Origin: Flavobacterium sp. IMCC34852
Lineage (GTDB): Bacteria; Bacteroidota; Bacteroidia; Flavobacteriales; Flavobacteriaceae
Length of the DNA: 64,000 bases
NCBI RefSeq assembly: GCF_030643905.1
Contig: NZ_CP121446.1
Coordinates: 1,178,001-1,242,000 of the forward strand
Reading direction: 5' to 3'
The position numbers and the translations under genes were made by a program. The notes beneath the pieces are model-generated. The model was not told where the DNA came from and searched no databases. It saw nothing but the letters and a program-made list of their open reading frames with translations. Shown piece by piece: positions 1-8,918 of the stretch; the stretch's first letter is position 1; each line of letters begins with the position of its first letter.

Positions 1-350
1 TCTATCAATTGCGTTGGAATGAGCTGGCCAAAAGCACTTTAGCATTGGATACGAATCAAAGTCATATTTGGTCGTCATCAACATTATATTCGAAAGAAAT
101 TCGAGAAAAAAGAGCGAATTGGTTTTCTACTTTCCTCGATACACAACCCGAAGTCAACGAAGAAGAACTATTCAACTTTCACCGTTATACCGAAGAAGAC
201 AACACCGAGCACGGCTTAGTCATCAACCGAAATGATATTTTAAAAACACTTAGCATCACGCAAACCGTAATCGAAAAGAACAAAGTTGCCATTCATTACA
301 ATGATTTGATTGCCGAAAAAGATTTTTCTAACGTGTTTCTATCACTTTAG
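1..350 (+). CDS. NRDE-family (TANGO2-like) protein, C-terminal part
   Basis: The reading frame is open to the left edge, so the start lies outside the window. Only about 115 C-terminal residues are visible. They contain YQLRWN, HIWSSSTLYSKEIRE, FHRYTE and HGLVINR followed by TLSITQTVIEK, which I recognise from Flavobacterium proteins of the NRDE (TANGO2) family. The N-terminal NRDE motif is not in the window. Members are cytosolic and of uncertain biochemical role. The first in-frame TTG (position 9) is not a credible start because the conserved sequence continues upstream of it. The next gene begins 37 bp downstream on the same strand. The family call is fairly safe; the function is unknown. 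Confidence 0.8.
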   Translation, partial: YQLRWNELAKSTLALDTNQSHIWSSSTLYSKEIREKRANWFSTFLDTQPEVNEEELFNFHRYTEEDNTEHGLVINRNDILKTLSITQTVIEKNKVAIHYNDLIAEKDFSNVFLSL

Positions 351-351
351 G

Positions 352-380
352 AATTCGTAATTTGCAATTCGTAATTCATA
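352..380 (+). repeat. Short direct repeat before the ATP-grasp gene
   Basis: The 10-mer AATTCGTAAT occurs at 352-361 and 366-375, followed by a degenerate third copy (AATTCATAAT from 372). This fills almost the whole 36-bp gap before the TTG start at 387. It is one of several short tandem repeats in front of start codons in this window. Confidence 0.6.
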
Positions 381-386
381 ATTAAT

Positions 387-1421
387 TTGAAACTATTTCT
401 CCACAAACTCTTCCACTGGGAATATTGGCCGTTCAAAATTGTATATATCCCAATTTATTTTCTTTGGGCATATTATGCGTTGAAAGCGCGGACGATTTTC
501 TTTTTCAATACTTGTAATCCAACTATGCGAAACGGAGGATTTATCATGGATAGCAAGATGGAAATCTATGATTTGATTCCGCCACAGTTTTATCCCAAAA
601 CCAAATTGGTCAAAGAAAAACAGTCTTTTGACGAAGTCGAAAATACATTGAACCATTCCAAAATCGAGTTTCCTTTTATAGCCAAACCTGATATTGGATT
701 GCGCGGTTCAGCCGTGAAAAAAATCGATACACTAGACGATTTAAAAAATTACCACAGCAAAGCTAATTTTGATTACTTAATCCAAGATTTGATTCCGTTT
801 CCGAATGAAGTCGGGATTTTTTATGTGCGTTATCCTCATGAAAAAAACGGCAGAATTACCGGAATTGTAGCCAAAGAATTCCTTATTGTGGAAGGCGATG
901 GTTGTTCGACTATTGAAGAATTGATAAAGGCCAATCCGCGTTACGAATTGCAGTTAAAAGCATTACAAAAAGAATACGGCAACCAACTCAAAGACATCTT
1001 GCCTAAAGGCGAAAAACGCAATTTGGTTCCGTATGGCAATCATGCTCGAGGGGCGAAATTTTTAGATTACAGTCATTTAATTTCTCCCGAATTGACCAAA
1101 GTCATTGACGATATGTGTCTGCAAATCGATGAGTTTTATTTCGGGCGAATGGATTTAATGTACAACACTTGGGCCGAATTGGAACAAGGTAAAAACTTCT
1201 CCATAGTCGAATTAAATGGTGCAGCGAGCGAACCAACACACATTTATGACCCAAAACATTCGCTGTTTTTTGCATGGAAAGAATTGGCACGACACATAAC
1301 CTATATGTTCGAAATCAGTGTGGCCAATCACAAACGAGGTTATGATTATTTGCCTCATAAAGTGGGAATGGAACAGTATAATTTGCATTTGGAGCAAAGC
1401 AATAAAATTGTGAATTTTTAA
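387..1421 (+). CDS. ATP-grasp ligase (D-Ala-D-Ala ligase-like)
   Basis: This is a 344-residue protein of the ATP-grasp superfamily, which couples ATP hydrolysis to carboxylate-amine ligation through an acyl phosphate. Residues about 85-110 (FPFIAKPDIGLRG) look like the nucleotide-binding lysine/glycine loop. FGRMDLMY and FSIVELNGAASEPTHIYDP near residues 250-290 match the metal- and ATP-binding acidic cluster with E and N. An N-terminal hydrophobic stretch (residues 15-42, VYIPIYFLWAYYALKARTIFFF) is unusual for a soluble ligase and may anchor it to the membrane. The start is TTG; no better in-frame ATG exists upstream of the conserved part. Its stop codon overlaps the start of the LysE-type exporter (TAATG), so the two are translationally coupled. 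The substrate is unknown; it is not the canonical Ddl of peptidoglycan synthesis. Confidence 0.75.
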   Translation: MKLFLHKLFHWEYWPFKIVYIPIYFLWAYYALKARTIFFFNTCNPTMRNGGFIMDSKMEIYDLIPPQFYPKTKLVKEKQSFDEVENTLNHSKIEFPFIAKPDIGLRGSAVKKIDTLDDLKNYHSKANFDYLIQDLIPFPNEVGIFYVRYPHEKNGRITGIVAKEFLIVEGDGCSTIEELIKANPRYELQLKALQKEYGNQLKDILPKGEKRNLVPYGNHARGAKFLDYSHLISPELTKVIDDMCLQIDEFYFGRMDLMYNTWAELEQGKNFSIVELNGAASEPTHIYDPKHSLFFAWKELARHITYMFEISVANHKRGYDYLPHKVGMEQYNLHLEQSNKIVNF

Positions 1422-2044
1422 TGCAAAATCTCAAAAACATAACAGTCGGTTTTTTGGTGAGTTTTATCGGGTCGATTCCTTTGGGGTATTTGAATGTCGT
1501 GGGTTTTCAGGTTTATGAAAAATTGGGTTTGACGCCAACCATGTTGTATTTATTGGGTGTAATCATTATTGAGTTCTTCGTGATTTATTTCACCTTAATT
1601 TTTGCCAAAAGATTAGCCGAAAACAAAAAACTGACCAAGTATATTGAAGGTTTTTCGATAATATTCATGTTCCTTTTGGCGTATGTTTTTTACTCGAGTG
1701 CCAATGCCAAAAGCGATTTTTCAACCGGTTTTAATTACGCGCCATTTGTTTTAGGAATTGTGCTGAGTTGCCTCAACTTTATCCAGATTCCGTTTTGGAC
1801 CGGCTGGAATCTTTGGCTTTTGAATGGTAATTATATCGAAATTTCCGGTTCGAGAAAATATGTTTTTGTCTTTGGAACTGTTGTCGGAACATTTTGCGGC
1901 ATGCTTACGTTGATTTTGGCACTGCATTATTTTGCTTCCAATGTTGATTTTTTGGCCAAATATTTAATGCAAATTATTATTCCACTAGTATTTTTGGGAT
2001 TTGGAATCTGGCAAGGATTTAAATTTTGGAAGAAATATTTCTAA
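1421..2044 (+). CDS. LysE-type translocator (amino acid exporter family)
   Basis: This is a 207-residue integral membrane protein with about six hydrophobic segments, the usual size and layout of the LysE/RhtB exporter superfamily. The N-terminal stretch FLVSFIGSIPLGYLNVVGFQ resembles the LysE signature region (G-x-x-PGP is here SIPLG). A long tail helix ends in FKFWKKYF. It starts on the A of the preceding gene's stop codon (TAATG overlap), which points to co-expression with the ATP-grasp ligase. An obvious inference is export of an amino acid or of the ligase product, but nothing in the sequence names the substrate. Confidence 0.7.
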   Translation: MQNLKNITVGFLVSFIGSIPLGYLNVVGFQVYEKLGLTPTMLYLLGVIIIEFFVIYFTLIFAKRLAENKKLTKYIEGFSIIFMFLLAYVFYSSANAKSDFSTGFNYAPFVLGIVLSCLNFIQIPFWTGWNLWLLNGNYIEISGSRKYVFVFGTVVGTFCGMLTLILALHYFASNVDFLAKYLMQIIIPLVFLGFGIWQGFKFWKKYF

Positions 2045-2093
2045 TGGATTTCAAATCCTTACTTTTAGTATATTTACGACAAGAAAGAAACCC

Positions 2094-2771
2094 ATGAAGA
2101 ACATCATTATTACCGGAACTTCGCGTGGCATTGGTTACGAATTGGCTTTACAATTTGCCAAAGCCGGACACCAAGTCTTAGCCATTTCCAGAAAAACACC
2201 TCAAGTTTTAATCGAAAACGAGAATATCACTTGTCTTTCGGTCGATTTAGGCAAAGAAGAAGAATTAATTGAAGTCGAAAAATTCCTTTCTACGGCTTGG
2301 AAACAAGTCGATATTATTATTCACAATGCCGGAAGTTTGCTCAACCGACCATTTTCACAAACGTCACAAGAAGATTTTGAAAGTGTTTACCGAGTGAATG
2401 TTTTTGGTGTCGCCAATTTAACGCGGGTTTGTTTGCCCTATTTGAAAAAAGGCAGTCATGTAGTTTCCATCAGTTCGATGGGCGGCATTCAAGGCAGCAT
2501 GAAATTCGCCGGATTGGCCGCATACAGTTCAAGTAAAGGTGCAGTGATTACACTTTCGGAATTGTTAGCCGAAGAATACAAAGAGCAAGGCATTGCTTTT
2601 AATGTGTTGGCACTCGGAGCTGTAAATACCGAAATGTTACAAGAAGCATTTCCGGGTTACGAAGCCTCAATTTCTGCCAAAGAAATGGCCGATTACATCT
2701 ATAATTTTGCTTTAACCGGCAATAAATACCATAACGGAAAAGTGATTCAAGTGTCATCTAGTACTCCATAA
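2094..2771 (+). CDS. SDR-family NAD(P)-dependent oxidoreductase
   Basis: This 225-residue classical short-chain dehydrogenase/reductase has the cofactor motif TGTSRGIG at residues 6-13, the NAG motif (IIIHNAGS), the catalytic serine region (VVSISSMGG) and the active-site YSSSK (Tyr-x-x-x-Lys). The reading frame is open from 2001, but homology begins at the ATG at 2094, just behind the purine-rich AAGAAAGAAA, so I place the start there. It lies 49 bp after the LysE-type gene on the same strand. The substrate cannot be told from sequence. Confidence 0.85.
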   Translation: MKNIIITGTSRGIGYELALQFAKAGHQVLAISRKTPQVLIENENITCLSVDLGKEEELIEVEKFLSTAWKQVDIIIHNAGSLLNRPFSQTSQEDFESVYRVNVFGVANLTRVCLPYLKKGSHVVSISSMGGIQGSMKFAGLAAYSSSKGAVITLSELLAEEYKEQGIAFNVLALGAVNTEMLQEAFPGYEASISAKEMADYIYNFALTGNKYHNGKVIQVSSSTP

Positions 2772-2811
2772 AAGTTATTGGTTTTTGGTAATAGTTGTTG
2801 CATAGAACTAT

Positions 2812-2839
2812 CAACCGACAACCGACAACCGACAACTAA
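2812..2839 (+). repeat. CAACCGA heptamer repeat before the SprT-like gene
   Basis: Three perfect head-to-tail copies of CAACCGA (2812-2832) are followed by a degenerate fourth (CAACTAA, 2833-2839), ending 2 bp before the ATG at 2842. The repeat therefore sits where a ribosome-binding site would be. Confidence 0.85.
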
Positions 2840-2841
2840 CT

Positions 2842-3444
2842 ATGAGCGAAGTCCTTCAAAAATATTTACCCGAACACGCTGTGCCTTCTTGCTTTGAGCT
2901 AATCAAGAGCAACAATGTGCATTTGAAAATCGTGAACGAGCGCCAAACGCGTCACGGTGATTACCGTCGGGCGATAGGAGGAAAGCACGAGATTACGGTC
3001 AATGCCAATTTGAATAAGTACCGATTCTTAATCACATTGGTACACGAAATTGCGCATTTGGTGGCTTATGAAAAGTTTGGACGAATGATAAAGCCTCACG
3101 GCAACGAATGGAAGCATACGTTTCAACGATTGATGGTGCCGTTTATTCGCCCGGAGATTTTTCCGCATTCGGTTTTGCCTTTGGTGGCCAATCATTTCAG
3201 AAATCCCACAGCCAGTAGCGATACCGATGCCCGATTGGCTTTTGCCTTAAAACAATTTGATGAAAGAAAACCCGATATTCACTTTGTACATGAAGTACCG
3301 AGCGGCAGTTTATTCCGAATCAAAAACGGCAGAATTTTCCAAAAGAAAGGGTTAAGGGTGAAGCGTTATGAATGTTTGGAAGTCAAAACAGGAAGACTAT
3401 ATTTGTTCAACGCTAATGCTGAGGTGGAAATAATTCCGGGATAG
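2842..3444 (+). CDS. SprT-like zinc metalloprotein
   Basis: This 200-residue protein has the zinc-peptidase motif HEIAH at about residues 68-72, followed by KPHGNEWKHTF, the typical third-ligand region of the SprT/SprT-like family. The family includes E. coli SprT and the eukaryotic DNA-protein crosslink protease Spartan; bacterial members are poorly characterised. A C-terminal segment (residues 140-200: GRIFQKKGLRVKRYECLE, LYLFNANAEVEII) looks like a small beta-rich domain. There is no signal peptide, so it is cytosolic. The heptamer repeat directly precedes its ATG. Confidence 0.85.
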   Translation: MSEVLQKYLPEHAVPSCFELIKSNNVHLKIVNERQTRHGDYRRAIGGKHEITVNANLNKYRFLITLVHEIAHLVAYEKFGRMIKPHGNEWKHTFQRLMVPFIRPEIFPHSVLPLVANHFRNPTASSDTDARLAFALKQFDERKPDIHFVHEVPSGSLFRIKNGRIFQKKGLRVKRYECLEVKTGRLYLFNANAEVEIIPG

Positions 3445-3458
3445 TACAAAAAAAACTC

Positions 3459-3488
3459 AGCAACTTAGTACCTTAGCAACTTAGTTAC
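3459..3488 (+). repeat. Imperfect 16-bp direct repeat before the guanylyltransferase gene
   Basis: AGCAACTTAGTAC (3459-3471) and AGCAACTTAGTTAC (3475-3488) form an imperfect tandem repeat with a 16-bp period, ending 11 bp before the ATG at 3500. Confidence 0.7.
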
Positions 3489-3499
3489 TTTTAGAAAAA

Positions 3500-4561
3500 A
3501 TGAACAACAATTATTACGCAATCATAATGGCCGGTGGTGTAGGCTCAAGGTTTTGGCCGGTGAGTACTAATGATTTTCCGAAGCAATTTCACGATATGTT
3601 GGGTTCTGGGGAAACCTTGATTCAAAAAACTTTCAGCCGTTTGTCAAAATTGGTTCCTGTTGAAAATATATTCATTTTAACCAATGAGCGTTACAACAGT
3701 TTGGTTTTAGAGCAATTGCCCAAAGTGAAACCGGAACAAGTTTTACTGGAGCCAGCCATGCGTAATACGGCGCCTTGTATTTTATATGCTTCGCTAAAGA
3801 TTCAGAAAATGAATCCCAATGCCGTTATGGTTGTCGCGCCTAGCGATCATTGGATAGAAGACGAAACTGCGTTTGCCGATAATTTAAAACAGTGTTTTAC
3901 TTTTTGCCAAAAAGAAAATGCATTACTGACTTTAGGTATACAACCCACTTTTCCCAATACCGGTTTTGGTTATATTGAGTTTGATAAAAGCGATAGCAGT
4001 CCAATCAAAAAAGTAAATCAGTTTAGAGAAAAGCCTGATTACGAAACGGCAAAAGTATTTTTAGAAGCCGGTAATTTCCTTTGGAACGGAGGGATTTTTA
4101 TATGGAGTGTAAAATCCGTTACAGATGCTTTCGAGAAGTTCCAACCGCAAATGAATGCCTTGTTTCAACAAGGTTTTAATAGCTATAATACTTCGGGTGA
4201 AAAGCAATTTATACTCGATAATTACAGTAAAGCCGACAACATTTCCATCGATTATGCTGTGATGGAAAAAGCGTCCAATGTCTATGTGCTTCCGGCTACT
4301 TTTGATTGGAATGATTTGGGAACTTGGGGTTCATTACACGAAAAACTCGATAAAGACGAGCAAAATAATGCTGTGGTTAACGCTACGGTAATTTTAGAAA
4401 ATGCTTCCAATAACATCATTCGTTCCGATGCTAAAAAGTTGGTCGTGATTGATGGTTTGGATGATTATATTATTGTAGATAACGAAAATGTTTTGATGAT
4501 TTATCCCAAAAGTAAGGAACAAGACATCAAAAAAATCACAGCAAAAGCTAACGATTTATAG
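3500..4561 (+). CDS. manC: Mannose-1-phosphate guanylyltransferase
   Basis: This 353-residue nucleotidyltransferase makes GDP-mannose from mannose-1-phosphate and GTP, a precursor for envelope and O-linked glycans. The N-terminal activation loop is MAGGVGSRFWPVS (residues 10-22). Further family motifs are APSDHWI, GFGYIEF, FREKPD, GNFLWNGGIF, SIDYAVMEKA and DWNDLGTWGS. The length matches the short form that lacks the C-terminal phosphomannose isomerase domain. It stands alone, 55 bp after the SprT-like gene. Confidence 0.93.
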   Translation: MNNNYYAIIMAGGVGSRFWPVSTNDFPKQFHDMLGSGETLIQKTFSRLSKLVPVENIFILTNERYNSLVLEQLPKVKPEQVLLEPAMRNTAPCILYASLKIQKMNPNAVMVVAPSDHWIEDETAFADNLKQCFTFCQKENALLTLGIQPTFPNTGFGYIEFDKSDSSPIKKVNQFREKPDYETAKVFLEAGNFLWNGGIFIWSVKSVTDAFEKFQPQMNALFQQGFNSYNTSGEKQFILDNYSKADNISIDYAVMEKASNVYVLPATFDWNDLGTWGSLHEKLDKDEQNNAVVNATVILENASNNIIRSDAKKLVVIDGLDDYIIVDNENVLMIYPKSKEQDIKKITAKANDL

Positions 4562-4672
4562 TTGAAAATAATCATTTGCTCATTTCACTTTGTTAAAAAC
4601 TAAGAATTTACGTAGGCGTTAGATTTTTGTTGTATCTTTCCATTTGGTTTTGTCAGAAAAAAATAGCACTAA

Positions 4673-7600
4673 ATGGATTCGCTTAAATTGAAGTTTGCTT
4701 TTGTCTTTTTATTCCTAACACAATTGTCTTTTAGTCAATTGTCTAATTTTACCCTTACTGTCAATCATACTGATGAAACTTGTACCGGAAACGGTTCTTT
4801 GTCTTTCAGTGTATCTAATACAACTCCGGGGGCAACAATTTTATACAGCATTTATGAGTTGCCGGATGTAGCCAATCCGATATCTGTTCAGTCAGACGGT
4901 TCTTTATCAGGATTGACCGCCGGAACTTATCGAATAGTAGCTACACAAACATTGGCAGGGAACAGCGGAACACAACAGCAGGATGTTGTTATTGAAGATG
5001 ATGTAGAAGAATTGACCTATCAGATAGTCAGTTCTAATGAAATTTGTGGTAACGATGGAAGAATCACAGTTATTATTTTATCCGGAACTGTGACACCAAA
5101 CGTATTGAGTTACGAACTTTTTTCCGGACCAATGATAAGACCATTACAAGCGTCCAATATTTTCAATAACTTGACGGCAGGAACTTATAGTGTTAGGGTT
5201 TATGACAGTTGTGGTGAAGGAGTAGTGCAAACCTTTACTGTACAAGCTTCTGATCCGGCATTAGAGGTTAGCTTTTTTCAACCGATACTCGCAAGTTGTA
5301 CCACCGTTAATGTTGGTTTTGGTTTTGAATCAGTATTTCCGACGCCTTTTGGTGTGGTGAAGTTTCCGCTTCAGGTAACCACTACTGTTTTTCCGGCTAC
5401 CGGTGGATCAATTACTTATAATCAAACCGTAAACGGAGGAATTACCAGTTTCCAGGAAATTCCTTTTTATACTAACCAACCCTATAACTACAGTATCACC
5501 GTAACGGATGGTTGTGGAACGGTTTATACACACAACGGTGTAGTCGATAATTTATCCATTGCAGCTACTTATACTGTGTTACCCCAAGGATGTATTTACA
5601 AGCAAGTCAGTTTTTTTAATGTCTCAGCCGTTACTTTGGTGTCAGCGCCTGCCGCTTTTACGACTACTTTACCGCAAAATTACACTGGCCAAATTGTGAA
5701 TAATTCGGTTACCATTTTGTATTTAGTTGCCGGAACTTACGTCTTTAATACCATAGATGTTTGTGGTAATCCGCAAGTGTTTACCATAGAAATAGTAATT
5801 GTTGAAATTGCTCCGCCGTTTATTTCCATTTTTGGAGTGAACTGTACTGCAGGCTCGGTATCAATTTACGGTATTTCTGAAATCATCATGGTTGCTGCGC
5901 CGTCGACTTATGCGGTGGCTTTGCCACATGATTATACGAGTTTAATTAATTCTGCGGATTACATCACCTTTGTAAATTTACCTGTCGGACTTTATGTCTT
6001 TGAGGTACTCGATATATGCAACGCACCGCATACGTTGGAAATAGAAATAGAACCTTTATCTCTTCCTCCGGACCTGATTATTTCCGAAGGATGTGAAGAT
6101 GGAACGGGTGCTATTAGATTAACCGGACAATTTGATGCCATTGCGATGATTACGGCTCCGGCAACCTATGGGGTTGCTTTACCTCAGGATTTAATGGGTA
6201 ATCTTATTTTAAATGATACGAATTTGGTCTTAGATTCACTTCCGGCCGGAGATTACGTGATTCAATCTACGAATTCTTGTAATGTAACTACCAATACCGC
6301 TTTTACTATTTTGGGGCATCAAGATATTACTGATGTTGCTGTAATTCCCAATTGTGGTTCCTTCGACCTCAATTTAAATAACACGAGTAATAATAGCGGA
6401 GTTACAGCCTATTGGTTACAGAAACTCAACACCATAACCAACAATTGGGAACATCCCTCAAACGGAAATGATTACACAGAAGGCTCAATACCCGATAACA
6501 GTAACTCTTTTCCCCTGATTAATAATACAATCAATTATAATTTAGCTTACCAAGGGCATTTCCGAATTTTGAAAGTTTTCAGAAGCTATATAAGTAACAG
6601 TATCATTCAAACCAATTGTTTTAAAACTATCTATGAATTTGACTATAATGGTTTGCCTCGCATTGATGATGTTTACTCTATTTCTTGCGGAAATACTTTT
6701 GAAGTGATTGTGCTGGCCGTTGGCTTCAATCCTTTGCAGTACAGAATTACCCTTAAAAACGGACAGCCTTTTTTGATTGAAAATGGAAACTCCAACATTT
6801 TTACCGGTTTAGAACCGGCCATCTATAATTTTCAAGTGCAAGATGCTTGCGGGAATTTCTTAAACAGCGCCTTTGAGATTGTGAATCCCAATCCGCTTGA
6901 AATTACGGCGAATGAAGTATTCTGTGACGGAGACAACTTAACGCTTTCGGTGCCTGATTTTTCTTTTTTTCAATATGAATGGTGGAAAGACAACAACACA
7001 ACAAATATCCTTAGTACGACCAGTTCTTTGAATTTCAATCCGTTTAATGCCTTGGCCAATAACGGAATTTATCATGTTCGAATTAGCTATACCAACAATC
7101 CGAGTTCTTGTTTGAATCAGGTATTGAGTTATGAGGTTTTGGTGACCAATATTCCACCGAATGCCGGAAATAGTGCTTCTTTTACCTATTGTGGCCGACA
7201 AGGAACCATCGATTTGTTTGCGTTGCTTCAAGCACAAGGGACTTATGATGAAGGTGGAACTTGGGATGAAATGACTTCCAGCGGAACGCTCAGCAATAAT
7301 TTTTGGAATACCGTTAGTGTTCCTTACGGCAGTTACGAATTCAGGTACCATGTTGACGGAAGCTGTAGTTTATTTGACGAAGCCTTTATCAATATTACCC
7401 TTTATGAAATCCCGGATATTCCGGTTGCCGGTGCCGATAGTATTATTTGCGAAAGCGGAAGTTTACAACTCTATGCCACTCCCATTCCCAATGTAACCTA
7501 CCAATGGACAGGTCCGAATGGATTTACCGCTAATGAACAAAATCCTATAATCTCCAATCTTTCGGCAGCAAACAACGGAATGTATACGGTTTTTGCTAGT

Positions 7601-8149
7601 CAGAATGGCTGTCCGTCGGGAACATCCGGCGTTGAGGTTTTGGTTAATGCTTTGCCACAATTAGCGTTGAGCCAGAATTGCATCGAAAACGAATATGTAG
7701 TTACTGCTACACCGGTTGCCAATTCATTTGACGCTTCAATGGCAACTTATGCCTGGACAGGACCTAACAATTTTACAGCCTCACAAAATCCTATTTTGAT
7801 TACCGGTGGTGAAGAAGGGCTTTACAATTTAACCATAACCGATGAAAATGGTTGTACCGCATCGCAAGCTATAGAAGTGGTAAGAACCATTTGTTATATA
7901 CCTAATGTGATTACACCTAATAATGATTTTAGTAACGACAGTTTTGATTTGGCCGGTTTTGAAGTTGACCGAATTGAAATTTACAACCGTTGGGGCAGAA
8001 AAGTATATGAGAAAAATAATTACATCGATGAGTGGCACGGTCAAAACATGAAAGGCGAAAGATTGCCCGATTCGACCTATTATTACATCTTAAATCTTAG
8101 AACGGGAGAAAATAAAGTCGGCTGGGTATTTCTTAGTGCCAACCGATAG
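4673..8149 (+). CDS. Large secreted T9SS protein with type-B (gliding-motility-associated) C-terminal domain
   Basis: This 1158-residue secreted protein has a signal peptide (residues 1-21, ending LSFSQ). The N-terminal half holds successive modules with phrases such as LSGLTAGTYRI, NNLTAGTYSVRVYDSCG and ITVTDGCGTV, which resemble SprB-like repeats of surface adhesins. Two Ig/PKD-like modules near residues 935-1060 share TWTGPNGFTA-type phrases (YQWTGPNGF, YAWTGPNNF). The C-terminal domain from about residue 1075 (PNVITPNNDFSNDSFDLAG, IEIYNRWGRKVYEK, GERLPDSTYYYIL) is the CHU_C/TIGR04131 type-B sorting signal that directs export by T9SS. It probably acts as a cell-surface adhesin. Its stop lies only 1 bp from the stop of the convergent ABC gene. 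Confidence 0.9.
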   Translation: MDSLKLKFAFVFLFLTQLSFSQLSNFTLTVNHTDETCTGNGSLSFSVSNTTPGATILYSIYELPDVANPISVQSDGSLSGLTAGTYRIVATQTLAGNSGTQQQDVVIEDDVEELTYQIVSSNEICGNDGRITVIILSGTVTPNVLSYELFSGPMIRPLQASNIFNNLTAGTYSVRVYDSCGEGVVQTFTVQASDPALEVSFFQPILASCTTVNVGFGFESVFPTPFGVVKFPLQVTTTVFPATGGSITYNQTVNGGITSFQEIPFYTNQPYNYSITVTDGCGTVYTHNGVVDNLSIAATYTVLPQGCIYKQVSFFNVSAVTLVSAPAAFTTTLPQNYTGQIVNNSVTILYLVAGTYVFNTIDVCGNPQVFTIEIVIVEIAPPFISIFGVNCTAGSVSIYGISEIIMVAAPSTYAVALPHDYTSLINSADYITFVNLPVGLYVFEVLDICNAPHTLEIEIEPLSLPPDLIISEGCEDGTGAIRLTGQFDAIAMITAPATYGVALPQDLMGNLILNDTNLVLDSLPAGDYVIQSTNSCNVTTNTAFTILGHQDITDVAVIPNCGSFDLNLNNTSNNSGVTAYWLQKLNTITNNWEHPSNGNDYTEGSIPDNSNSFPLINNTINYNLAYQGHFRILKVFRSYISNSIIQTNCFKTIYEFDYNGLPRIDDVYSISCGNTFEVIVLAVGFNPLQYRITLKNGQPFLIENGNSNIFTGLEPAIYNFQVQDACGNFLNSAFEIVNPNPLEITANEVFCDGDNLTLSVPDFSFFQYEWWKDNNTTNILSTTSSLNFNPFNALANNGIYHVRISYTNNPSSCLNQVLSYEVLVTNIPPNAGNSASFTYCGRQGTIDLFALLQAQGTYDEGGTWDEMTSSGTLSNNFWNTVSVPYGSYEFRYHVDGSCSLFDEAFINITLYEIPDIPVAGADSIICESGSLQLYATPIPNVTYQWTGPNGFTANEQNPIISNLSAANNGMYTVFASQNGCPSGTSGVEVLVNALPQLALSQNCIENEYVVTATPVANSFDASMATYAWTGPNNFTASQNPILITGGEEGLYNLTITDENGCTASQAIEVVRTICYIPNVITPNNDFSNDSFDLAGFEVDRIEIYNRWGRKVYEKNNYIDEWHGQNMKGERLPDSTYYYILNLRTGENKVGWVFLSANR

Positions 8150-8150
8150 C

Positions 8151-8918
8151 TTATAAATCTTCTTTGTTCTGCGCTTTTCTGATTTTTTTGAACAGATTGG
8201 AGGAATACACAAAATCGGTTATGGCTTCATTATCGGTTTTAAAGATTTCTTTTTTAGTGCCTTCCCAAGCCAAAACGCCCTCTTTTAAAAAGATAATTTT
8301 ATCTCCTATTTCCATCACCGAGTTCATGTCATGGGTATTGATTACGGTAGTAATGTTATATTCTAAAGTAATTTCGTGAATCAAATTGTCAATTACAATA
8401 GCGGTTTTCGGGTCGAGGCCTGAGTTGGGTTCGTCACAAAAAAGATACTTGGGATTGTTCACAATTGCACGCGCAATCGCCACCCGTTTTTGCATACCGC
8501 CCGAAATTTCAGAAGGCTTTTTATGATTGGCATTGATAAGGTTCACACGATTGATTACAAAATCTACGCGCTCCTTAATCTCAGCGGCCGATTTATTGGT
8601 AAACATTTTCAATGGAAAGCCTACGTTTTCTTCTACCGTCATGCTGTCAAAAAGCGCACTGCCTTGAAACACCATCCCGATTTCAGTACGTAAGGTTCGT
8701 TTTTCATCCGGAGTCAAATCCGAATAAATTCTGCCGTCAAAAGAAATAGTGCCTTTATCGGGTGAATGAATGCCTAACAAACTCTTGAGCAATACGGTCT
8801 TCCCTGAACCACTTTGACCGATAATCAAATTGGTTTTTCCGGTATCAAAAACGGTCGAAATCCCTTTTAATACTTTGCTGTCGCCAAATGACTTTTCTAT
8901 ACCTTTTACTTCTATCAT
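8151..8918 (-). CDS. MlaF-type ABC transporter ATP-binding protein
   Basis: This 255-residue ABC ATPase has Walker A (GQSGSGKT), the ABC signature (SGGMQKR), Walker B (YLFCDEPNSGLD) and an H-loop (INTHD). SGGMQKR and the pairing with an MlaE permease place it in the MlaF/Mkl subfamily, which moves phospholipids or other hydrophobic molecules across the periplasm together with an MCE protein. An open frame extends upstream, but the domain starts at the ATG at 8918, which overlaps the permease stop (ATGA), so I use that start. No MCE-domain (MlaD) gene is visible in the window. Confidence 0.9.
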   Translation of the reverse strand: MIEVKGIEKSFGDSKVLKGISTVFDTGKTNLIIGQSGSGKTVLLKSLLGIHSPDKGTISFDGRIYSDLTPDEKRTLRTEIGMVFQGSALFDSMTVEENVGFPLKMFTNKSAAEIKERVDFVINRVNLINANHKKPSEISGGMQKRVAIARAIVNNPKYLFCDEPNSGLDPKTAIVIDNLIHEITLEYNITTVINTHDMNSVMEIGDKIIFLKEGVLAWEGTKKEIFKTDNEAITDFVYSSNLFKKIRKAQNKEDL

